From NCBI GenBank assembly GCA_027019845.1, contig JALUWE010000574.1, positions 1 through 5,400 on the forward strand: DNA of 5,400 bases, read 5' to 3'. Below, one piece after another: positions 1-5,400 of the stretch; positions within the stretch are counted from its first letter, which is position 1, and each line of letters starts with the position of its first letter. The stretch comes from Anaerolineales bacterium (GTDB taxonomy: Bacteria > Chloroflexota > Anaerolineae > Anaerolineales > JABWBV01). Both the position numbers and the translations under genes were made by a program. The notes under the pieces are model-generated. The model saw only the letters and a program-made list of their open reading frames with translations, made no database searches and was not told the origin of the DNA.

Positions 1-21
1 TTGATTCAAATAGAGATTTCT

Positions 22-837
22 TTACTTCCCCGCGCCGCGGGCCCGCCGCACCCGCTCATACGCCTGGCGAATCTCATGGGTTTTCTGCGTCGCAAGCCTG
101 ATCATCTCTTCCGGCAGCCCTTTGGCAACGAGTTTATCCGGGTGATGACGGTTCATCAGCCGCCGGTAGGCTTTCTTGATTTCTTCATCACTGGCATCGC
201 GACTGACATTGAGAAGCTGGTAGGCCCGATCAAGCTCATCTGGCGAATCGACACCAGCCCGGGACCCGAAATCCGCCTGCGAAGCCTGTACGAAATTAAC
301 CAGAATCTGAAACTCGATCGCGGAAAAACGCAGCTTGCGACAAATCCGTAACAACAGGCGTCGTTCCGCTTCATGAAGACTCCCGTCCGCAAACGCCGCA
401 TGGACCAATATCTCAATGAACATGCGCTCCAGATCGCGGCGCCCGCGAATTTCCTGTTTGAACTGCGCCAGCACCTCATCAAGAGGAAAATCCGCTTTCT
501 TACCCTCTCGAAACAGATCAATGGCCGCCCGCCGTTGTTCGGAAGACAAATCCATCTGATCCATAATGGATTCAGCCAGGCTGATCTCATTCCGCGTGAC
601 CCGGCCGTCGATTTTGGCCAGACAGCCCATCACCGAAAAAGTCGTCGCAAAAAAAACAGCCTGAACACGCTCCCGGTCACCGCCCTGACGACCTTCCCTC
701 CCGCCGGCCGGTGACAGGCCGGACTCACTCATGCCGCGGTCAAACATGTGGCCGGCGGCAACACCCAGCAACGCCCCGATCGGACCGGCGGACAAAAAAC
801 CAAAAGCACCGCCGAGCATCTTGCCCCACCAACTCAT
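22..837 (-). CDS. djlA: DjlA, membrane-anchored DnaJ-type co-chaperone
   Basis: This 271-residue protein is a J-domain partner of DnaK (Hsp70) held at the inner membrane; in E. coli DjlA has 271 residues and, when overproduced, stimulates the Rcs envelope-stress and capsule pathway. Residues 4-32 form a glycine-rich hydrophobic anchor starting MSWWGKMLGG and ending GHMFDRG, as in the family. A polar linker follows. Residues about 58-183 form a TerB-like helical domain with two DGxxxxxE motifs (D77/G78/E84 and D151/G152/E158). Residues about 200-268 form the J domain, with the HPD motif at 232-234 that is needed to stimulate DnaK ATPase. The ATG at 835-837 is chosen because it is preceded by a good ribosome binding site and gives the family N-terminus; the frame is open to a GTG at 898-900, but that adds 21 unrelated residues. 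The stop is TAA at 22-24. No terminator is visible in the 21 bases left. The gene looks intact. Confidence 0.94.
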   Translation of the reverse strand: MSWWGKMLGGAFGFLSAGPIGALLGVAAGHMFDRGMSESGLSPAGGREGRQGGDRERVQAVFFATTFSVMGCLAKIDGRVTRNEISLAESIMDQMDLSSEQRRAAIDLFREGKKADFPLDEVLAQFKQEIRGRRDLERMFIEILVHAAFADGSLHEAERRLLLRICRKLRFSAIEFQILVNFVQASQADFGSRAGVDSPDELDRAYQLLNVSRDASDEEIKKAYRRLMNRHHPDKLVAKGLPEEMIRLATQKTHEIRQAYERVRRARGAGK

Positions 838-844
838 CCTCAGT

Positions 845-849
845 CCTCC
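845..849 (-). promoter_or_regulatory. Ribosome binding site that decides the djlA start
   Basis: On the minus strand GGAGG lies 7 bases before the ATG at 835-837. The upstream in-frame GTG at 898-900 has no comparable motif, so this site supports the shorter 271-residue product. Confidence 0.7.
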
Positions 850-1310
850 ATCACCCACGACTTTCTTCAGCGCAACCGCCGGCAAGATTGCTGGACACAC
901 TCACAACACCATCAGAAATCACTCAACGGCTGGCCATGCCGTGCACCATCGCCCTCCACAGACCAAACTCATGGGGTTTTCATCAAAGCGACCGTCCGCC
1001 GCCCGTTCTGCACACCCTGGTTCCCGGTCCGCACTGCTCACCGGCCAACGATGGTACCAGGACAAGGGCCTGGATCATCGGAATGTGCCCGCCAGCCCGG
1101 ATCCCCCCCAGCGATCTGCTGCGGCGGCGTAAGCGGCCGAATCTCCAGCCCATACCCGCCACGTCCTCCTCAACAAACCGCCCACGTCATTGGCAGCGGC
1201 CCGGCCCGGTGGTTGAAAAACGTCTCAGGAAAGCAGGAGACAAGACAGCACCCCGCACGATGCAACCTGACCATTTTCAGGTTTCAGAACGGCTCCGAAT
1301 CATTCGATCA

Positions 1311-1322
1311 CTGAATATTCAG
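1311..1322. repeat. Perfect 12-bp palindrome CTGAATATTCAG
   Basis: The 12 bases are identical to their reverse complement, and they sit in an otherwise GC-rich non-coding stretch 33 bases from the 13-bp hairpin at 1355-1387. It could be a binding site for a dimeric regulator upstream of djlA, but it is about 470 bases from the djlA start and I know of no regulator with this consensus. It may also be chance. Confidence 0.35.
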
Positions 1323-1354
1323 AGCCCGCAACGCGAAAAATTTCGCTTTGCCCA

Positions 1355-1387
1355 CTGGATCGATGGCCTGTACAGCCATCGATCCAG
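1355..1387 (-). terminator. 13-bp perfect hairpin, probable 3' end of the DUF2231 transcript
   Basis: The arms CTGGATCGATGGC (1355-1367) and GCCATCGATCCAG (1375-1387) are perfectly complementary around a 7-base loop. The hairpin starts 35 bases after the stop codon of the minus-strand gene, the usual place for a terminator. A run of five T on the minus strand (1336-1340) follows only after 14 bases rather than directly, so it is not a textbook intrinsic terminator. It could instead block 3' exonucleases on the mRNA or be a dispersed repeat; each arm contains the self-complementary ATCGAT. Confidence 0.5.
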
Positions 1388-1422
1388 AACAGCCACCTCT
1401 TTGTGCCGCACGGAGCCCCCGG

Positions 1423-2124
1423 TCACTCCTTATCGGGTCTGGATGCTGCCTCCTCCGCGGTACCCGCCGGCGCCCCCTCGGCACCATGATCCGGGGCACC
1501 CGTCGTTTCCTCAGCAGCGCCGGAATCGTCATGAGTGTGTGGTGTCGCTGCATCGGTTTCCGGTTGGTCGCCGTGACCTTCTTCACCGGCGGCACCCGAA
1601 GCCCCGGCGGGTGATTCCGCCGGTTCGTCCTGGCTGTGCGCTTCCCCCTCCGCATGCGCATGTTCATTTTTGTCCGGCAAGGCCATCACCCCCAGACCAT
1701 GACGATAAACAAGTTCTCCGCCACGCCAGGCTGTTGCTCCCAGAGCCCCCAGCCCGACAAGCATGGCCAATACAAACACGATGCTCGGCGGCCTCTCTGC
1801 ACGACTTTCCCACCATCCCCACACGGACAACACGATAAACACCGCCAGCGTCCCGAACGCAAAATTCCGATGAGTGATCATCTCGAGATGGGAAGGCGTA
1901 TCGTGTTCAACGGAGTTGAAGGCAATATAACCCGCCGTAACCGTACCCAAGGTGATCGCTGTGCCGAGCCATAAATTCCAATACGCAGTGGTCAAAATCT
2001 GATCTTCACGACGCCAGTCCGTCAACAGTTTCGACAGCACGAACAACACCGCCGAGATCGCCAGGAGCCCAACCGTAAAATGCACAAAGATCGGATGCCA
2101 ATTCGGAATGATGAGATCAGCCAT
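1423..2124 (-). CDS. DUF2231 four-helix membrane protein with acidic His-containing C-terminal tail
   Basis: This 233-residue protein matches the DUF2231 family of small inner-membrane proteins of unknown function. Family features are the N-terminal HPIFVHF motif (residues 10-16) and the GGELVYRHGLGV segment (135-146). Helices lie at about 14-31, 47-68, 87-103 and 114-132. Charges put the first and third loops (K32, R38, R39; R108, R111) in the cytoplasm, so both ends should face the periplasm. Histidines H74, H79 and H85 would lie in or beside the second, periplasmic loop. From residue 151 to the end there is an 83-residue low-complexity tail with 7 His (including HAH and HTH), 22 Asp/Glu and only 3 basic residues; it is probably disordered and could bind metal. 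ATG at 2122-2124 has a GGGGGAG motif just ahead. It lies 369 bases downstream of cusA on the same strand, which suggests, but does not prove, a link to copper/silver handling. Confidence 0.87.
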   Translation of the reverse strand: MADLIIPNWHPIFVHFTVGLLAISAVLFVLSKLLTDWRREDQILTTAYWNLWLGTAITLGTVTAGYIAFNSVEHDTPSHLEMITHRNFAFGTLAVFIVLSVWGWWESRAERPPSIVFVLAMLVGLGALGATAWRGGELVYRHGLGVMALPDKNEHAHAEGEAHSQDEPAESPAGASGAAGEEGHGDQPETDAATPHTHDDSGAAEETTGAPDHGAEGAPAGTAEEAASRPDKE

Positions 2125-2493
2125 CGTTCTCCCCCAAGCTTGTTGTTATTACCCTCTCAAACTCCCTGTCCACACTTTTCGGCAACCCTCTGCTGCGGCT
2201 GGGTGAGAGTTTGAATCCCAAGGGCGGACCCGACTTACGCCTCTTCGACATACGGTTCTGAATACCGGCGTCGGCCGCCATTCCGCCCCCCCTGAATCTT
2301 CAAGCGCTTACACCCCCCGAACGATCTCCGGTGAAAAATCCGGGCCGGCAGGTCGTTCACCTTCGTCGAGGCTTCCGTGGCACCATCCCACCGCCCGACG
2401 GGAAACAGGTTGTCGCATATCGGTCGAAACGACACAAACGGCCATTGTACACTACTTGGCAGTCACTTGCCGCTTACGCCCCCGTCGTGCACG
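2125..2493. other. 369-base gap between cusA and the DUF2231 gene
   Basis: I find no supported gene here. A minus-strand frame at 2235-2435 starts with GTG without a ribosome binding site and resembles nothing known. A weak minus-strand promoter candidate is TGGACA (2167-2172) and TAATAA (2146-2151) with a short 15-base spacer; it would start transcription shortly before the DUF2231 ribosome binding site. The 8-bp inverted repeat TCAAACTC (2157-2164) / GAGTTTGA (2207-2214) overlaps this region and could be an operator. A second inverted repeat, GGTGAA/TTCACC (2331-2336, 2356-2361), brackets a GC-rich core. No hairpin with a T-run follows cusA, so read-through from cusA into the DUF2231 gene is possible. 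Confidence 0.5.
2129..2135 (-). promoter_or_regulatory. Ribosome binding site of the DUF2231 gene
   Basis: On the minus strand GGGGGAG ends 4 bases before the ATG at 2122-2124. The spacing is short, but no better in-frame start lies nearby and the N-terminus fits the family. Confidence 0.5.
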
Positions 2494-5400
2494 TCAAACG
2501 CCGGCTGGACGCGACCGCAGCCGCTGACTGCGCGCCAGAGCGGCCTGGAGCTTGCGCAGTTCCCGTTCTTTCCACATCACGTACAGTGCCGGAATCAATA
2601 TCATCGATACCAGGGGAGCCGTGATCATCCCCCCCAGCATCGGTGCGCCAATCCGTTGCATGACCTCTGAACCGGTCCCACTGCCCAGCATGATCGGCAC
2701 AAGCCCCGCAATAATGACCGCCGCAGTCATTGCTTTGGGCCGTACCCGCATCACCGCCCCCTCGATAACCGCTTCGTTCAACCCGCGTATATCTCTTGGT
2801 CTGCGCTGCCGAACCGCCTGATCCAGGTACACCAGCATGACGACCCCGAACTCCGCCGCCACACCCGCCAGCGCAATCAGACCAACGAGAACCGCCACCG
2901 ACATGTTATAGCCCAGCAGATAGACAAACCAAAATGCGCCGACCAGAGCCAGCGGCACCGCCCCCATTACCATCAGGGACTGGGTGAAATTCCTGAAATT
3001 CATATAAAGCAGAACCAGTATGATCAGCAGCGTCAGCGGCACAACAAACTGCATCTTCTTTTCGGCCCGCAGCTTATACTCATACTGCCCCGACCACCCC
3101 AGAGAGTATCCCGGCGGCAACTCCACATTTTCCAGAACCGCCTGCTGTGCGTCCTTGACGAAACTGCCCAGATCGCGATCACGCAGATCGACATACACCC
3201 AGCCTGCGCGCCGGGCGTTTTCGCTTTTGATCACACCAGGACCGTCGACGATCTTGATCGTCGCAATATCCCCCAAGGGAATTTGAGCACCTGTCGGCGT
3301 AACAATCGGCAACAGGGACAAATCGCGGACCGTATCGCGTTTTTCACGCGGATAACGCACATTGACCGGATAGCGTTCAAGACCCTCGACGGTCTGCGTC
3401 ACATTCATGCCTCCCACGGCTTTGCTGATCACCTCCTGAACATCGGCGATATTCAAACCAAAACGTGCCGCACGCCGTCGGTTGATGTCCACCTCGATAT
3501 AACGTCCGCCGGCGACTCTTTCCGAAAATACTGAACCAACGCCCGGAACCTTTCTGACCACCTGTTCGATCTGCTCCCCGAGCTTCTGAATAACCTGCAA
3601 ATCCGGACCGGTGATCTTGATCCCCAAAGGCGTCTTCACTCCCGTTGAAATCATATCGATCCGCGTCTTGATCGGTGGAACCCAGGCATTCGTCAGGCCA
3701 GGAAGTCTGACCGCCTCGTCCAGTTCCCGAATCAGCTTCTCCATGGTCATTCCAGGTCGCCACTGATCCCGGGGTTTGAGCTGTATCGTCGTTTCCAGCA
3801 TCGTCAGCGGCGCCGGATCGGTAGCCGTTTCAGCCCGCCCGACTTTGCCGAAAACTGTATCCACTTCCGGAAAGGTTTTGATCAACCGGTCGGTAACCTG
3901 CACGATCTCCGCCGCCTTGCCGACCGAGACACCGGTAAAGGTCGTGGGCATATAGAGCAGATCGCCCTCGTTGATGTCCGGCATGAACTCCGAACCCAGG
4001 CCATAGGCCAGCCCGCTCAGAAAATCGCTGCCCGAAAATACACTCTTCCAGGTCTCCGCCATGCTCGACTGGATATTTGAGACAGTATCGAGATAGCGCT
4101 CCCTCAGACTCCCTGGCGCCGGATCTCCGATCCCCAGACCAAGCAATTGAACCGGCCACTTCAGCGGCGCCAGATATCCTCCCACTCCGGCGGCCGGCAT
4201 CACCGCCGTGAGAACGATAGCCAGAGAAATCAGCACCACCAGTTTCGGGGCGCGCAGCACGCCATTGATCACCGGCCGGTAAATGGAAATAAGAAACTGA
4301 TTGACAGGATTGCTGTTTTCAGATGGAATGTGGCCGCGAATAAAATACCCCATCAGCACCGGCATGAGCGTTATCGACAACCCTGCCGCTGCGGCCATGG
4401 CGTAAGTTTTTGTGAAAGCCAGCGGTGCAAACAGTTTTCCTTCCTGGGCTTCCAGAGTAAAAACCGGAAGAAAGCTCAACGTGATAATCAACAAGGAGAA
4501 AAACAATGCCGGCCCGACCTCGGCAGCCGCCTTGAACATGACCTGCCAACGATTGCGGTCAGTAACCTCGTTGCGTTCCAGATGTTTGTGGGCGTTCTCG
4601 ATCATGACAATCGCAGCATCCACCATGGCGCCGATGGCAATGGCAATGCCGCCCAATGACATGATATTGGCATTGACCCCCTGAGCGTGCATCACGATGA
4701 ACGCCATGGCGATTCCCAAAGGCAAAATCACGATGGCAACCAGCGCCGAGCGCAGATGATAGAGGAAAACCAGACAGACTACAGCGACGACCAGGAATTC
4801 TTCGAACAATTTGTGTTTGAGGTTGTCAACGGAACGCGCAATCAGTTTGGAACGATCATAAGTTTCGATCACTTCCACCCCGTCCGGCAATCCCTTTTTC
4901 AACTCCTCCATTTTTTTCTTGACGGCCTCGATCGTCGTCATTGCATTTTCGCCCCAGCGCATCACCACGATGCCGCCGACCACTTCCCCCTCGCCGTCCA
5001 GCTCCGCCACGCCGCGCCGCATCTGCGGGCCGATGCGGATGTCGGCGATGTCGTCCAGCCGCACTGCGGCGCCCGAGGTGCTGACATTGAGCGGCGGGAT
5101 CTTGCGCAGGTCGTCTATGCTCTCGATATAGCCGCGCGAGCGCACCATGTATTCCGCCTCGGCCAGCTCGATCACCGAACCGCCGGTCTCGTGGTTGGCG
5201 TCCTGGATGGCGCGCTTGACCGCCGACAGCGGCAGCGAGTGCAGGCGCAGCAGGTTGGGATCCACCACCACCTGGTACTGGCGCACCATGCCGCCCACGG
5301 TGGCCACCTCGGCGACACCGGGCACGGTCTGGAGTTCGTACTTGAGAAACCAGTCCTGCAGGCTGCGCAACTGGGCGATGTCGTGCCGGCCGCTGCGATC
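2494..5400 (-). CDS. cusA: CusA-type Cu(I)/Ag(I) efflux RND transporter, 5' end outside window
   Basis: This is the inner-membrane, proton-driven pump subunit of a CusCBA-type tripartite system. 968 codons are visible; about 155 N-terminal codons and the start lie beyond 5400. The frame runs to the edge, so the TTG at 5368-5370 is not the start. Numbering from that codon, helix 4 carries NANIMSLGG and MVDAAIVMIENAHK with the proton-relay Asp D251 (E. coli D405). By my alignment with remembered E. coli CusA, all three porter-site methionines (M474, M524, M573 for M573, M623, M672) and the membrane pairs M256/M340, M249/M325 and M237/M904 are kept, as is M117 (for M271). These mark the monovalent copper/silver class rather than CzcA-type zinc/cobalt pumps. 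Helices lie at about 188-206, 208-228, 237-258, 284-304, 313-343, 376-396, 772-790, 797-817, 823-849, 881-898 and 905-930. Oddities are an insertion at about 393-456, a seven-residue shorter cytoplasmic loop near 263-275, and a composition switch near residue 141. TGA stop at 2494-2496. Confidence 0.95.
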   Translation of the reverse strand, partial: DRSGRHDIAQLRSLQDWFLKYELQTVPGVAEVATVGGMVRQYQVVVDPNLLRLHSLPLSAVKRAIQDANHETGGSVIELAEAEYMVRSRGYIESIDDLRKIPPLNVSTSGAAVRLDDIADIRIGPQMRRGVAELDGEGEVVGGIVVMRWGENAMTTIEAVKKKMEELKKGLPDGVEVIETYDRSKLIARSVDNLKHKLFEEFLVVAVVCLVFLYHLRSALVAIVILPLGIAMAFIVMHAQGVNANIMSLGGIAIAIGAMVDAAIVMIENAHKHLERNEVTDRNRWQVMFKAAAEVGPALFFSLLIITLSFLPVFTLEAQEGKLFAPLAFTKTYAMAAAAGLSITLMPVLMGYFIRGHIPSENSNPVNQFLISIYRPVINGVLRAPKLVVLISLAIVLTAVMPAAGVGGYLAPLKWPVQLLGLGIGDPAPGSLRERYLDTVSNIQSSMAETWKSVFSGSDFLSGLAYGLGSEFMPDINEGDLLYMPTTFTGVSVGKAAEIVQVTDRLIKTFPEVDTVFGKVGRAETATDPAPLTMLETTIQLKPRDQWRPGMTMEKLIRELDEAVRLPGLTNAWVPPIKTRIDMISTGVKTPLGIKITGPDLQVIQKLGEQIEQVVRKVPGVGSVFSERVAGGRYIEVDINRRRAARFGLNIADVQEVISKAVGGMNVTQTVEGLERYPVNVRYPREKRDTVRDLSLLPIVTPTGAQIPLGDIATIKIVDGPGVIKSENARRAGWVYVDLRDRDLGSFVKDAQQAVLENVELPPGYSLGWSGQYEYKLRAEKKMQFVVPLTLLIILVLLYMNFRNFTQSLMVMGAVPLALVGAFWFVYLLGYNMSVAVLVGLIALAGVAAEFGVVMLVYLDQAVRQRRPRDIRGLNEAVIEGAVMRVRPKAMTAAVIIAGLVPIMLGSGTGSEVMQRIGAPMLGGMITAPLVSMILIPALYVMWKERELRKLQAALARSQRLRSRPAGV

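Larger units (their letters stand above)
838..1422. other. 585-base intergenic region, no recognisable gene
   Basis: Between djlA and the DUF2231 gene I see no protein or RNA family I recognise on either strand. The long plus-strand open frames here have an implausible Pro/Arg/His-rich composition and continue antisense into both neighbours, so I treat them as artefacts of high GC. The minus-strand frames are broken by stops. The region holds the 3' hairpin of the DUF2231 gene (1355-1387), a perfect 12-bp palindrome (1311-1322), the djlA ribosome binding site, and one short minus-strand frame (983-1153, 56 codons) behind an AGGAGG at 1165-1170. That frame uses several AGA, AGG, GGG and GGA codons and resembles nothing I know. 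The djlA promoter presumably lies here, but I could not find a convincing -35/-10 pair. Confidence 0.6.

Noticed and set aside
838..900. Longer djlA starting at the GTG at 898-900
   Set aside because: The 21 added residues do not fit the family's N-terminal membrane anchor, and a clear GGAGG precedes the ATG at 835-837.
1308..1667. Minus-strand 119-codon frame overlapping the DUF2231 tail
   Set aside because: It is an Arg-rich out-of-frame reading of the low-complexity GC-rich tail and has no family features.
711..1838. Long plus-strand open frame of 375 codons across the djlA/DUF2231 gap, and an overlapping one at 748-1314
   Set aside because: The translations are low-complexity Pro/Arg/His/Ser-rich with no family resemblance. 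They run antisense through parts of both djlA and the DUF2231 gene, which are well supported.
2201..2228. tRNA T-loop-like sequence GAGTTTGAATCCC
   Set aside because: The loop has T instead of the invariant C56, the flanking bases do not pair as a T-stem, and no acceptor, D or anticodon arms can be built around it.
2240..2275. TACGGTTCT reminiscent of the 3' half of a group II intron domain V
   Set aside because: The matching 5' half is not found nearby and there is no reverse transcriptase gene or other intron domain.
2235..2435. 66-codon minus-strand frame in the cusA/DUF2231 gap
   Set aside because: It has a GTG start, no ribosome binding site and no recognisable product. The C-terminal residues felt vaguely familiar, but I cannot tie them to any family.
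2440..2470. Minus-strand TACAAT as a -10 element just after cusA
   Set aside because: The hexamer 17 bases upstream (CGGCAA) is a poor -35 and there is no correct extended -10, so a promoter is not supported.
5368..5370. TTG as the start codon of the pump gene
   Set aside because: The frame stays open to the window edge and the extra codons read DRSGRHDIAQ, matching the conserved CusA sequence just before this point, so the gene begins outside the window.

Overview
The window carries three genes, all on the minus strand and read from right to left: the 3' part of a cusA-type heavy-metal efflux pump gene (2494 to beyond 5400), a four-helix DUF2231 membrane protein with a long acidic, histidine-containing tail (1423-2124), and djlA, a membrane-anchored DnaJ-type co-chaperone (22-837). 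I see no rRNA, tRNA, insertion sequence, CRISPR array or replication origin. The djlA product has the same length as E. coli DjlA (271 residues) and the same order of parts: N-terminal membrane anchor, TerB-like domain, C-terminal J domain. Together with an HME-RND pump close to E. coli CusA, this points to a gammaproteobacterium of moderate-to-high GC. I would not name a genus.

Region by region. At 2494-5400 is the pump. Its 5' end, about 155 codons by comparison with E. coli CusA, lies off the right edge; the usual partners cusB (adaptor) and cusC (outer-membrane channel) would be expected there but are not visible. Nearly all the methionines known to carry Cu(I)/Ag(I) through E. coli CusA are present, so a monovalent copper/silver pump is the best reading. 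At 2125-2493 is a 369-base gap with no convincing gene, a weak promoter candidate and a small inverted repeat. At 1423-2124 is the DUF2231 gene, followed by a 13-bp hairpin (1355-1387) that probably ends its transcript. At 838-1422 is a 585-base gap without a recognisable gene. At 22-837 is djlA.

How they may work together: CusA would move Cu(I)/Ag(I) out of the periplasm and inner membrane using the proton gradient. The DUF2231 protein next to it carries 7 His and 22 Asp/Glu in an 83-residue tail that I predict to be periplasmic, so a metal-buffering or pump-accessory role is possible; this is inference from sequence and position. The djlA gene looks like an ordinary chromosomal neighbour.

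The most notable observations are: (1) a sharp composition and codon-usage step inside cusA near 4950, from about 92% GC at third positions to roughly 60-65%, suggesting a mosaic gene or an assembly join; (2) an insertion of about 63 residues in CusA just after the membrane helix that opens the second half of the protein; (3) the pairing of this pump with a tailed DUF2231 protein. I did not find a clearly new biological system.
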